Assembly (NCBI GenBank): GCA_052389895.1
Contig: JBQTHM010000017.1
Location: 1-64,000 of the forward strand
Length of the DNA stretch: 64,000 bases
Source of the DNA: CAVVXX01 sp052389895
Lineage (GTDB): Bacteria; Pseudomonadota; Alphaproteobacteria; Micropepsales; Micropepsaceae
Reading direction: 5' to 3'
Shown: positions 35,152 to 46,081 of the stretch, in pieces
Layout of the letters: each line of letters begins with the position of its first letter
How positions within the stretch are numbered: the first letter of the stretch is position 1
Translations under genes and position numbers: made by a program
Notes under the pieces: model-generated
What the model was told of the DNA's origin: nothing
Database searches by the model: none
The model's input: the letters and a program-made list of their open reading frames with translations, nothing else

Positions 35152-35655
35152 ATGAGGAACATTTCGTTTGCGGCCGCGCTTTTCGTGCTGCTATTGGCGC
35201 CGACCCATGCTCAGAACGTGCTGGTTTTACCGGCGGGCGAAAAATCGCCTCCCGCCAAGATCGGCGTATTAGCCTGGATGGCAGGCCGCTGGACCGGCGA
35301 AGGCTTGGGCGGGCAAGTCGAGGAAAACTTCTCGCCGGCGATGGGCGGAATCATGGTCGGCCATTTCCGTTCCAGCAAGGATTCCAAGATGGAGTTCTTC
35401 GAACTTGAGACTTTTGTTGAAGAGAACGGCTCGCTTGTCTACCGCCTGAAGCACTTTCACCCTGATCTAAAAGGCTGGGAGGAAAAGAATCAGACGGTGG
35501 AATTTCCGCTCGTCGCCGTCGAAGGCGACCGCTTTTATTTCGATGGGCTGACGATCGAACGCGTAAGCGACGACGAAATGCGCCACTACGTCCTAGTTAA
35601 GGGCAAAGACGGAAAGCACAGCGAGTTAGTGTTCAATTACCGGCGCGTGAAATAA
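35152..35655 (+). CDS. DUF6265-type secreted protein
   Basis: The 167-residue protein has a signal peptide (MRNISFAAALFVLLLAPTHA) and a lipocalin-like domain recognised by LAWMAGRWTGEGLGGQVEE and EFFELETFVEENGSLVYRLKH. This resembles the DUF6265/THAP4-like heme-binding beta-barrel group, but no function is known. It ends at 35655 and the convergent prenyl synthase stop begins at the next base. Confidence 0.75.
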   Translation: MRNISFAAALFVLLLAPTHAQNVLVLPAGEKSPPAKIGVLAWMAGRWTGEGLGGQVEENFSPAMGGIMVGHFRSSKDSKMEFFELETFVEENGSLVYRLKHFHPDLKGWEEKNQTVEFPLVAVEGDRFYFDGLTIERVSDDEMRHYVLVKGKDGKHSELVFNYRRVK

Positions 35656-36669
35656 TCAATAGGCGCGTTCCACCACGAAATCGGCAATATCGGCCAGTGC
35701 ATTGCGGATGTCACTCTCGGGCAACGGAGCCAAGCTGTCGCGCGCCTGCGCCGCGAAGGCGCGAGCCCGTTCCATGGTGCCCGCGAGCGCACCGCCGCGT
35801 TCGAGATATTCGATGGCGCGAGCCAGGTCACCATCTTCCTGGGCGCCCACTTCGATGGTCTTACGCCAAAAACGGCGCTCGACTTCTTCGGAGCGGCCAA
35901 GCGAAAGAATGATGGGGAGCGTGACCTTGCACTCGCGGAAATCGCCGCCCACGGCTTTGCCCATCACCGCCTGGCGGCCCGAATAATCGAGCGCATCGTC
36001 CACAAGCTGGAACGCAATTCCCAAATTGTGCCCGTAATCGCGCAGCGCACGCCGAGCAGACGCGCCGGCCTCTCCCAGAACCGAACCGGATTCCGCGGCC
36101 GCGGCAAACAGGGCAGCGGTCTTCGCCGTAATCACAGCAAGATAATCCTTTTCGCTGGTAGCGAGATTTTTTGAGGCGCGCAGTTGCATGACTTCGCCTT
36201 CGGCGATGACCGCCGAAGCATTGGCGAGAATGTCGAGGACGACGAGCGATTCCGTCTCAACCATAAGCTGGAAGGCGCGGGCGAACAGGAAATCGCCCAC
36301 CAGCACGCTGGGCTTGTTGCCCCAAACCGTGTTTGCAGCCGCGCGCCCCCGGCGGAGCGCGCTTTCGTCCACAACGTCGTCGTGCAGAAGCGTGGCCGTA
36401 TGAATGAACTCGACCGCGGCCGCGAGCTTGTGATGTGCGACGCCCGCATAGCCGCACTGGCGGGCAGCGGCCAGCGTGATAAGCGGACGCAGGCGCTTGC
36501 CGCCGGAATCCACCAGATGCGTGGCAAGTTTGGGCACGAGCGCGACCTCGCTCAGCATGCGCTCGTGGATGAGGGACTCGGCCGCACGCATATCGTCGCC
36601 GAGCAGCGCCGCAAGGCGCTCGACGGGATTGAAATCGGCGCCTTTTGCTACGGCTTCAACCGGGCCCAT
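35656..36669 (-). CDS. Polyprenyl diphosphate synthase (quinone side chain)
   Basis: The 337-residue trans-prenyltransferase builds the long isoprenoid tail of ubiquinone. The two Asp-rich motifs are DDVVD (97-101, in LLHDDVVDESALRRG) and DDALD (224-228, in QLVDDALDYSG); GGKRLRPLITL is also typical. Small residues upstream of the first motif fit a long product (octaprenyl to decaprenyl), which I infer from the family rather than prove. A ribosome site (AAGGGAAT) precedes the ATG. It diverges from the DUF2007 gene. Confidence 0.9.
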   Translation of the reverse strand: MGPVEAVAKGADFNPVERLAALLGDDMRAAESLIHERMLSEVALVPKLATHLVDSGGKRLRPLITLAAARQCGYAGVAHHKLAAAVEFIHTATLLHDDVVDESALRRGRAAANTVWGNKPSVLVGDFLFARAFQLMVETESLVVLDILANASAVIAEGEVMQLRASKNLATSEKDYLAVITAKTAALFAAAAESGSVLGEAGASARRALRDYGHNLGIAFQLVDDALDYSGRQAVMGKAVGGDFRECKVTLPIILSLGRSEEVERRFWRKTIEVGAQEDGDLARAIEYLERGGALAGTMERARAFAAQARDSLAPLPESDIRNALADIADFVVERAY

Positions 36670-36770
36670 GATTCCCTTTCTTGCACCCCCAGCCGGTTGG
36701 CGGCATTTAGAGGGGTGGGTCGGGGGCCGGTCAATCCTGACCGATTGTCGCGCATGAAGGCCAAAGGCAA

Positions 36771-36983
36771 ATGAAGGAAATCTTGCGCACGACGGACGCC
36801 GTTTTGCTCTCCTTTGCGCAGCATGTGCTGGCAGAGGCGGGAATAGAGTGCGTCGTGTTCGATACGCATATGAGCATCATGGACGGCAGCATCGGCGCGC
36901 TGCCGCGGCGGCTGATGGTGGCGGACGATGACGCGGAACGCGCGCGCACTGCACTTATTCGAGCCGGTTGCAGCGTGCCATGA
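36771..36983 (+). CDS. DUF2007 small protein
   Basis: The 70-residue protein is a DUF2007 member (putative signal-transducing, GlnB-like fold): MKEILRTTDAVLLSFAQHVL, VVFDTHMSIMDGSIGALPRR and RLMVADDDAERARTAL. No activity is known. Its stop overlaps the next gene's ATG as ATGA, so the two are coupled; the same pair occurs across alphaproteobacteria. Confidence 0.85.
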   Translation: MKEILRTTDAVLLSFAQHVLAEAGIECVVFDTHMSIMDGSIGALPRRLMVADDDAERARTALIRAGCSVP

Positions 36984-37720
36984 GCGTGCGCGACCGCGAT
37001 TTCACCGAAGACGGGTTTCTGGGTGGACGCGTCAGAGTCAAGCAGCCGCGGGAGGGATATCGCGCCGGACACGATTCCGTGCTGTTGGCCGCGGCGGTTC
37101 CGGCGAAAGCAGGCGAGAGGATTGTGGAATTGGGCTCGGGCGTGGGTGTGGCAAGCCTGTGCCTTGCCGCTCGCGTGCCCGGCTGCAACGTGTTGGGAAT
37201 GGAGATCGATCCGGCGCTAGTTGCGCTTGCAGTCGAGAACGCGCGGCACAATGAGATGGACGTCCGCGTTCATTTCATCGCGGGCGATGTGCGCGAATTG
37301 CGCCCCGAAGGTGTGCCCTTCGATCATGTGTTCTTCAACCCGCCGTTTCACCCAGATACGGGTCAGGTTTCGTCGCACGCGGCACGCGACCGCGCCACGC
37401 GCGATACCGATGACGCGGTCCGAACCTGGACGGCGAATGCAAGCCGGCTGGTGAAACCGGGCGGCACCGTCACAGCCATTATGCGGGCGGACCGGGTGGA
37501 TGATTTTCTTGGTGCAACCGGGCGCAGCGGCATCGTTGTGCTGCCTCTGCTGCCGACGGTTGGCGCGCCGCCCAAGCGGATAATCGTTCAACTGCGCACA
37601 GGCGATACTGCGCCGCTTTTTACGATGCCAGGATTTGCAATGCACGAAGACCACCGGGCGACGCACGGCGCGGAGGCCGTGCTGCGCCATGCAGCCACGC
37701 TGCCGCTGACGCGCCATTGA
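36980..37720 (+). CDS. tRNA1(Val) (adenine-N6)-methyltransferase-like protein
   Basis: The 246-residue SAM-dependent methyltransferase has motif I VELGSGVGVASLCLA, the acidic MEIDPALVALA and the N6-adenine catalytic motif NPPFHPD, in the pattern of TrmN6/YfiC. The lead-in LGGRVRVKQPREGYRAGHDSVLLAAAVP is family-specific. It starts inside the DUF2007 stop. The enzyme would methylate A37 in tRNA-Val in the cytoplasm, though the exact substrate is not proven here. Confidence 0.85.
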   Translation: MSVRDRDFTEDGFLGGRVRVKQPREGYRAGHDSVLLAAAVPAKAGERIVELGSGVGVASLCLAARVPGCNVLGMEIDPALVALAVENARHNEMDVRVHFIAGDVRELRPEGVPFDHVFFNPPFHPDTGQVSSHAARDRATRDTDDAVRTWTANASRLVKPGGTVTAIMRADRVDDFLGATGRSGIVVLPLLPTVGAPPKRIIVQLRTGDTAPLFTMPGFAMHEDHRATHGAEAVLRHAATLPLTRH

Positions 37721-37729
37721 CGCGAACCG

Positions 37730-39256
37730 TTACGCGCTCCGGGCAGCCTCGTAGAAAAAGCGCACATAGGCTAACGCCGCGTCGTCCATTCCGTAGATGG
37801 CCTGGTTGGCGCTTTCGATCACCATGTATTCATCGGGCGCATGCGCACCAGTTCCGTAGCCCATCCCGAAATGGCCGGCCGGCAGTTTGAGCGGCGCGCC
37901 CGTAAATACGACGCCGGGCCAGGAACCAGCGCGGCGCGGCACCAAGGTGGGCATGTAGCCAAGCGATTTGTAGGTTGCGATTTGCGCCTGGATCAGGCCG
38001 CTGTTTTCGTCCGTTTCGTTCGGATCGTAGCCGCCGCTGACGTTCACTTCGATGTCGGAGAAACCCTTTTTCTTGAGGTGCGCCTTCAGCTTGGCGACGG
38101 CTTCATCGAAGGTCATGTCGGGAACGAGCCGCAAATCGATTTTCGCTTCACCACGCGCGGGCAAAACCGTTTTGCCACCCGGACCCGTGTAGCCCGCGAC
38201 CAGGCCCTGGATATTAACCGTCGGCTGCGAGGCGAGCCGTTCGAGAGCCTTTTCGTAAGAAAGATCGTCGATCCAGTTCTTGATGCCGAACGCTTTCATT
38301 CGCTCGGCTTCCGGCGTGGCGCGCGCATTCGCCGCGATCAGCTCCTTCTGCCGCGCGGTCAGCGGGCGCACGTGCTCGTACCAGCCTTCGATGGCGACCG
38401 TGTTGCCGTCTTTTGAAACGAGCGTGTCGAGCGCATGGACGAGGCGCCATACGGGGCTGTCCACCGTGGCCTTCAGGCTGGAATGGATGTCTTTCGCCGG
38501 GCCGCGTCCCCATTTCTCACCGCTGGCAATGAGCTGGAGTTCTACGATGCCCTTGGCGCCCAGACCGATTTCGACACTTCCCGTTGGCCCTTGGCCGTTC
38601 GATGGCATGACCACGCCCACACATTTTTTCAACGCGCTCAGGACTTCCGGCTTGTTCACGATTTCCCTGAAATGTGTGGAGCCGATTTCTTCCTCGCCTT
38701 CTGCCACCAGCACAAGGTTGATTGGCGGCTTGCGCCCGGCCGCGCGCATCGCATGCAGTGCGGCAAGAACTGTTGCCTCCGGACCCTTCTGATTGGTGGC
38801 ACCCCGGCCGTACATCACCTTTCCGAAGCCGGGCTTCTCGACAATGCGCCCCTCGAGCGGCGGCGACGACCATTCCTTCGGATCGTATTGCTTCACGTCG
38901 AGCATGAAATAGACGCCGAGGGTCTTGGGCGCGCCCGCATCGAGTGTTGCGAACACACCGGGCGCGCCGCTGGTGGGTACGACGTCGGCGCGCTGGAAGC
39001 CCGCGTCAAATACGAGCTTGCGCATGTACTCCGCGCCTTCCTTTGTGTTGCGCCCCTCGGCGGCAATGGATGGGAAGGCGATCCAGTTCTTAAGGCGCTT
39101 CACGTTTTTGGCGTGCGCGGAAGCGATGGCCTTTTTGACGTCGGCAAAATCGTCGGCCGCGAAGAGACGCCCTGATGTCGCCAGCAGCGCTGCACTAGCG
39201 GCTGCGCCTTTCAGAACCGTGCGCCGGTCGGCGCCGGAATCGATTCCCATGCTCAT
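37730..39256 (-). CDS. Tat-exported M20-family hydrolase with altered metal ligands
   Basis: The 508-residue protein has a twin-arginine signal (DRRTVLKGAAASAALLATSG) so it should be folded in the cytoplasm and exported by Tat. It follows M20/M25/M40 metallopeptidases: catalytic glutamate pair at 189-190 (AEGEEEIGS), C-terminal GTGAHAPDEY. However, the metal-ligand His of the HxD motif is Met118 (VYFMLDVKQYD), and the bridging Asp is Asn155 (GRGATNQKGPE). These changes probably mark a distinct subfamily rather than decay, since the rest is intact. Substrate unknown. The frame stays open into glyQ, but that is not coding. It diverges from glyQ. Confidence 0.82.
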   Translation of the reverse strand: MSMGIDSGADRRTVLKGAAASAALLATSGRLFAADDFADVKKAIASAHAKNVKRLKNWIAFPSIAAEGRNTKEGAEYMRKLVFDAGFQRADVVPTSGAPGVFATLDAGAPKTLGVYFMLDVKQYDPKEWSSPPLEGRIVEKPGFGKVMYGRGATNQKGPEATVLAALHAMRAAGRKPPINLVLVAEGEEEIGSTHFREIVNKPEVLSALKKCVGVVMPSNGQGPTGSVEIGLGAKGIVELQLIASGEKWGRGPAKDIHSSLKATVDSPVWRLVHALDTLVSKDGNTVAIEGWYEHVRPLTARQKELIAANARATPEAERMKAFGIKNWIDDLSYEKALERLASQPTVNIQGLVAGYTGPGGKTVLPARGEAKIDLRLVPDMTFDEAVAKLKAHLKKKGFSDIEVNVSGGYDPNETDENSGLIQAQIATYKSLGYMPTLVPRRAGSWPGVVFTGAPLKLPAGHFGMGYGTGAHAPDEYMVIESANQAIYGMDDAALAYVRFFYEAARSA

Positions 39257-39382
39257 CGGAAACCCCCCACCTGAAACTTCCGAATTAGGGCGCGGGCGCA
39301 TGCAATTGGCAAGCACAGCCTTCGCCTTGTCGCGGCGCAACACGGCCTGTAGGTTCGCGGCGCGCGCGAAGGGCTTCGAATC

Positions 39383-40261
39383 GTGGCAAAAGCCGAAACA
39401 TTTCAGGACCTCATCCTGACGCTGCAGTCGTTCTGGGCGGGACAAGGCTGCCTGATCCTGCAGCCCTACGACATGGAAATGGGCGCGGGCACTTTTCATC
39501 CTGCGACCAGCTTGCGCGCGTTGGGGCCGAAGCCGTGGCGCGCGGCATACGTGCAGCCCTCGCGGCGGCCGAAAGATGGACGCTACGGCGACAATCCCAA
39601 CCGGCTTCAGCACTATTATCAGTATCAGGTGATCCTGAAGCCCGCGCCGGCGGATGCGCAGGATATTTATCTGAAAAGCCTGCTCGCAATAGGCATCGAT
39701 CCCGCGCTGCACGACATCCGCTTCGTCGAAGACGACTGGGAAAGCCCCACGCTGGGCGCCTGGGGCTTGGGGTGGGAAGTGTGGTGCGACGGCATGGAAA
39801 TCACGCAGTTCACGTATTTCCAGCAGGTGGGCGGCATCGACTGCGAAGTGGTTTCGGCCGAGCTGACCTATGGTCTCGAGCGCCTGGCCATGTTTGTGCA
39901 GGGCGTGGAGAACGTCTTCGATCTGAAATTCAACAAGGATTTCCGCTATGGAGAAGTCTTCCACCAGGCGGAACAGGAATATTCGGCGTTCAATTTCGAA
40001 TATGCCGACACGGATGCGCTGAAGCGCCATTTCGAGGACGCCGAGCGCGAGTGCACGCACTTGATCGCCGAGCGCGTGCCGCTGCCCGCCTACGATCAGT
40101 GCATCAAGGCAAGCCACGCCTTCAATCTGCTGGATGCGCGCGGCGTCATCAGCGTGACCGAGCGGGCGGCCTACATCGCGCGCGTGCGTGCGCTGGCCAA
40201 GATTTGCTGCGAGGCGTGGCTAGCCGGCGGGCAGGGCGCCTATGAATGGAAGCGCGCCTGA
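39383..40261 (+). CDS. glyQ: Glycyl-tRNA synthetase alpha subunit
   Basis: The 292-residue class II catalytic subunit works as an alpha2beta2 tetramer with GlyS. It is highly conserved: FQDLILTLQSFWAGQGCLIL, AYVQPSRRPKDGRYGDNPNR and EITQFTYFQQVGGIDC. GTG at 39383 matches the usual start. The stop and the glyS ATG share one base (TGATG), so the two subunits are translationally coupled. Confidence 0.96.
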   Translation: MAKAETFQDLILTLQSFWAGQGCLILQPYDMEMGAGTFHPATSLRALGPKPWRAAYVQPSRRPKDGRYGDNPNRLQHYYQYQVILKPAPADAQDIYLKSLLAIGIDPALHDIRFVEDDWESPTLGAWGLGWEVWCDGMEITQFTYFQQVGGIDCEVVSAELTYGLERLAMFVQGVENVFDLKFNKDFRYGEVFHQAEQEYSAFNFEYADTDALKRHFEDAERECTHLIAERVPLPAYDQCIKASHAFNLLDARGVISVTERAAYIARVRALAKICCEAWLAGGQGAYEWKRA

Positions 40262-42414
40262 TGCCTGAATTCCTGCTCGAACTTTTTTCCGAAGAAATCC
40301 CGGCGCGCATGCAGGCGCAGGCGGCCAGGGATCTGGAGCGGCTGGTGGTGGGCGCGCTCAGCGACCGCGGGCTGATGTTCGAATCCGCGCGAAGCTTTGC
40401 GGGCCCGCGCAGGCTCACGCTTTCCATCGGCGGCCTTCCCGGCAAGCAGCCCGACGTGAAAGAAGAACGCAAGGGCCCGCGCGTGAACGCGCCGCAGGCG
40501 GCCATTGACGGGTTCCTGAAATCCACCGGCCTGACGCTTGCGCAGTGCCAAAAGCGCGCCGACCCCAAGGGCGATTTTTACGTGGCGACGATCGAGCGCA
40601 AAGGTAGACAGGTAGGCGACGTTCTCGCCGAAGTGCTGCCCGAGGTGCTTGCGAAATTGCCGTGGCCCAAATCCATGCGCTGGCCGCGCGGAGGCAATAC
40701 GCGCTGGGTGCGCCCGTTGCATCACATCGTGGCGGTGCTCGACGGCGAAGTGGCGCCGTTCGAATTTGCTGGCGTGCAGAGCGGGCATATCACGCACGGT
40801 CATCGCTTTCTCTTTCCACCCAATCCCATTCCGGTGAAGCGGTTCGAGGATTACGAGAAGAAGCTTCGGGCCGCGAAAGTGATCGTAGATGCGGCCGAGC
40901 GGCGCGAGATCATCAAGCACGAGGCCACGCAGCGTGCGTTCGCGCTGGGGCTGGAGCTGGTGGAAGACGATGGGCTGCTGGAAGAAGTGGCGGGGCTGGT
41001 GGAATGGCCCGTGGTGCTGGTTGGCGAAATCGACGAAACATTCATGACTCTTCCGCCAGACATCCTGCAAACGACCATGCGCGCGAACCAGAAATATTTC
41101 GCGCTGCGCGATCCCAACACGATGAAGCTCGCCAACAAATTCGTTGTGGTCGCCGGCACGGAAGCGAAAGACGGCGGCAAGGAAATCGTGGCGGGAAACG
41201 AGCGCGTGCTGCGCGCGCGCCTCGCCGACGCCAAGTTTTTCTGGGATCAGGACCGCAAACGCTCGCTGGAAAGCCGTATTGCCGATCTGGAGGGCATCGT
41301 CTTTCACGCCAAGCTTGGGACGCAGTTGGAGCGCGTGAAACGGATCGAGGCGCTGGCCGCGGAAATCGGCAAGACCATCGGGCTGAAAGAGAAAGAAATA
41401 GAGAAGATCAAGCGCGCCGCCTTTCTCTGCAAAGCCGATCTCACCACCGGAGTTGTCGGCGAATTCCCCGAGCTTCAAGGCATCATGGGCCGCTATTACG
41501 CGCTCGCCGACGGCGAAGACAAAGACGTCGCCAACGCCATACGGGATCATTACAAGCCGCTCGGGCCAAATGACCGGGTGCCGATTGAATCAACATCCGT
41601 TTGTGTTGCTCTTGCGGACAAACTCGATGGGCTCACTGGATTCTTCTCGATTGGCGAAAGGCCGACGGGCTCCGGTGATCCTTACGCACTCCGACGTGCT
41701 GCATTAGGATTCATAAGAATCGTGCTCAATAACGAAGTTAGGATGTCCCTGTTTCCGGTATTAGGTGCAAGCGTTGGCACATATATCGATCAGAATAATA
41801 AACCAGTTTTGGACGCGCTTCGTGCTGCTGTCAGTCCAGGCGAAACACTTCACGATACTTTGCGTCGCGCTTTTTATATCTATCACAGCAAAGGCATCGA
41901 AGATTTCTTTCGGGAGCGCCTAAAGGTCGCGCTGCGCGAAAAAGGCGTGCGGCACGATTTGATTGATGCCGTGTTTGCGCTGGGAAATGAGGATGACCTG
42001 GTGCGGCTCGTGCGGCGCGTGGAGGCGTTGCAGGCATTCCTCAAAACAGAAGACGGTGATCATTTGCTGACTGGCTACAAGCGCGCGGCGAACATTCTTA
42101 AAATTGAGGAAAGGAAGGATAAGAAGGAATACCGGGGCGTGCCCTCCGGATCCGCGTTGAAACTGGACGACGAAAGAGCGCTGGCCGATGCACTGGAGCG
42201 CGCAAAAAAGGATGCGGCTGCCGCGTTACAGAAAGAGGATTTCGCGGCTGCGATGAAGGCTCTGGCGAAACTGCGCGCCCCCGTGGACCGTTTCTTCGAC
42301 AAGGTCACCGTGAACGTCGAGGACAAAGCCTTGCGCGAGAACCGCCTCAAACTGCTTTCGCAGATCGTCGACACGGCGCACCAGGTCGCCGATTTTTCGA
42401 AGGTGGAGGGATAG
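40261..42414 (+). CDS. glyS: Glycyl-tRNA synthetase beta subunit
   Basis: The 717-residue subunit binds tRNA-Gly. It opens MPEFLLELFSEEIPARMQ and carries HD-like and anticodon-binding regions typical of bacterial GlyS (for example WPKSMRWPRGGNTRWVRPLH and PTGSGDPYALRRAALG). Length is normal. Between about 41580 and 41890 base composition falls to roughly 42-50% GC and synonymous codons turn A/T-rich, while the protein stays typical. It is followed by an inverted-repeat element and then ppdK. Confidence 0.95.
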   Translation: MPEFLLELFSEEIPARMQAQAARDLERLVVGALSDRGLMFESARSFAGPRRLTLSIGGLPGKQPDVKEERKGPRVNAPQAAIDGFLKSTGLTLAQCQKRADPKGDFYVATIERKGRQVGDVLAEVLPEVLAKLPWPKSMRWPRGGNTRWVRPLHHIVAVLDGEVAPFEFAGVQSGHITHGHRFLFPPNPIPVKRFEDYEKKLRAAKVIVDAAERREIIKHEATQRAFALGLELVEDDGLLEEVAGLVEWPVVLVGEIDETFMTLPPDILQTTMRANQKYFALRDPNTMKLANKFVVVAGTEAKDGGKEIVAGNERVLRARLADAKFFWDQDRKRSLESRIADLEGIVFHAKLGTQLERVKRIEALAAEIGKTIGLKEKEIEKIKRAAFLCKADLTTGVVGEFPELQGIMGRYYALADGEDKDVANAIRDHYKPLGPNDRVPIESTSVCVALADKLDGLTGFFSIGERPTGSGDPYALRRAALGFIRIVLNNEVRMSLFPVLGASVGTYIDQNNKPVLDALRAAVSPGETLHDTLRRAFYIYHSKGIEDFFRERLKVALREKGVRHDLIDAVFALGNEDDLVRLVRRVEALQAFLKTEDGDHLLTGYKRAANILKIEERKDKKEYRGVPSGSALKLDDERALADALERAKKDAAAALQKEDFAAAMKALAKLRAPVDRFFDKVTVNVEDKALRENRLKLLSQIVDTAHQVADFSKVEG

Positions 42415-42422
42415 AAAAAAGT

Positions 42423-42513
42423 TGTCATGGCCCGTGAATACGGGCCATCCAGGATTTGAAGGCTTGAGTGGTGCAAGCGTCACCTGGGTCGCCCGCAGTT
42501 GCGGGCGATGACA
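42423..42513. repeat. BIME-like pair of inverted palindromes
   Basis: The gap between glyS and ppdK contains two similar hairpins in opposite orientation. The first is ATGGCCCG-TGAATA-CGGGCCAT (42427-42448), the second TCGCCCGC-AGTT-GCGGGCGA (42489-42508). The whole unit is bounded by TGTCAT and ATGACA, and each half reads TGTCATnGCCCG when viewed from its own end. This is the structure of bacterial interspersed mosaic elements or small palindromic repeats. It could terminate glyQS transcription or bind a nucleoid protein. Only one copy was seen in the window. Confidence 0.65.
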
Positions 42514-42535
42514 TGAGAGTTGAGAAGGTTGGCCG

Positions 42536-45205
<2,670 letters not shown>

Positions 45206-45208
45206 ACC

Positions 45209-45230
45209 CGCGCGGCTTGGCGCGCGTTTT
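45209..45230 (+). terminator. Possible rho-independent terminator after ppdK
   Basis: Four bases after the ppdK stop the sequence CGCGC-GGCTTG-GCGCG can form a short all-GC stem, followed within two bases by TTTT. The T-run is short, so efficiency is doubtful. Confidence 0.35.
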
Positions 45231-45264
45231 GCGAGCGTTGGCAACATCGCCGCCAACATCTTCG

Positions 45265-45277
45265 TGACGCGGCGTCA
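45265..45277. repeat. 13-base palindrome TGACGCnGCGTCA, copy 2
   Basis: TGACGCGGCGTCA repeats the arms seen at 25961-25973. It lies 60 bases after ppdK and about 100 before the SleB-type hydrolase gene, so it could be an operator for the latter. Confidence 0.4.
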
Positions 45278-45313
45278 TGAAATGAGCCCGTAACGATTGA
45301 CCTTGGTGGATGC

Positions 45314-45327
45314 GGTTGCTAGCAACC
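45314..45327. promoter_or_regulatory. Perfect 14-base palindrome upstream of the SleB-type hydrolase
   Basis: GGTTGCTAGCAACC is a perfect palindrome 46 bases before the ATG of the cell-wall hydrolase gene. It has no loop, so it suits a dimeric regulator better than a terminator. The binding protein is unknown. Confidence 0.4.
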
Positions 45328-45373
45328 CCGCCTCGGTGGGGGCCGAAACCGAATCGCGAGGGGTAAGTCTCGC

Positions 45374-45973
45374 ATGAAGTTGAGGATAGCGGCGGCCCAC
45401 CGCCGGTCGGACTGCGCGCTGATATTCGCCGTGGTGCTCGCGTTTCTCGCAAGCATCCCTGGGATGCAAGCCAATCTATACAGAGATCAGCTTCCGTCAG
45501 CGCAGGCCGCGGTGACAGCTATTGTGACCGATTCGCCCGTGGAGCAGGCGCTGGCGGCGCTCACTTCGGAACAGATGTGCCTTGCCGAGGCCATGTATTA
45601 CGAGGCGCTCAGCGAAGGACCCGACGGCCAGAAGGCCGTGGCAGAAGTGATCTTGCAACGCATGCAGGACCGCAACTACCCGAAGACGATTTGCGAAATC
45701 GTGCGCCAGGGCGCGGAACGGCGCACGGGATGCCAGTTCTCATACACGTGCGACGGGTCGCTGAAGCGCCCCAAGAATGCCGTGGCGTGGCGGCGCGTGC
45801 GCTCGCTCGCCGGCCAGATCATGGAGGGCGCGGTACGCCTGGGCTCGCTCACCGGGCGCGCCACGCATTTCCACACCGTGAATGTGCAACCCCTGTGGGC
45901 CTCCGAGCTCGTGCGTACAACGCAGATCGGCAACCACATCTTCTACCGCCGCGGCCCCGCACGGGGGAGCTAA
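45374..45973 (+). CDS. SleB-type cell wall hydrolase (Hydrolase_2)
   Basis: The 199-residue protein has an N-terminal membrane segment or uncleaved signal (CALIFAVVLAFLASIPGM, about 14-31) and a SleB/Hydrolase_2 domain: EQMCLAEAMYYEALSEGPDG with the likely catalytic glutamate, VAEVILQRMQDRNYPKTICE and GCQFSYTCDG. Such enzymes are lytic transglycosylase-like peptidoglycan hydrolases. It stands alone, with two palindromes upstream. It converges with nadC. Confidence 0.88.
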   Translation: MKLRIAAAHRRSDCALIFAVVLAFLASIPGMQANLYRDQLPSAQAAVTAIVTDSPVEQALAALTSEQMCLAEAMYYEALSEGPDGQKAVAEVILQRMQDRNYPKTICEIVRQGAERRTGCQFSYTCDGSLKRPKNAVAWRRVRSLAGQIMEGAVRLGSLTGRATHFHTVNVQPLWASELVRTTQIGNHIFYRRGPARGS

Positions 45974-46033
45974 TTCCCCGCGAGAGCGATCAGGTTGTTG
46001 ATCGTGTTCCATTTGCGCGCGCAGAAATGCCAC

Positions 46034-46074
46034 TGCCGTAGCCGTGCATCGCTCCGGTGCGTGACGGCAATTTA
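46034..46074. terminator. Possible bidirectional terminator between SleB-type gene and nadC
   Basis: Outer arms TGCCGT (46034-46039) and ACGGCA (46064-46069) enclose an inner stem GCATCG-CTC-CGGTGC (46046-46060). It lies 8 bases before the nadC stop in the gap between two convergent genes. Pairing is imperfect and the T-run is weak. Confidence 0.4.
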
Positions 46075-46081
46075 GGGTGGT

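Noticed and set aside
39257..40117. A long open extension of the M20 gene across the glyQ gene on the opposite strand.
   Set aside because: glyQ is unmistakable on the plus strand and the Tat signal marks the true start of the M20 protein at 39256.
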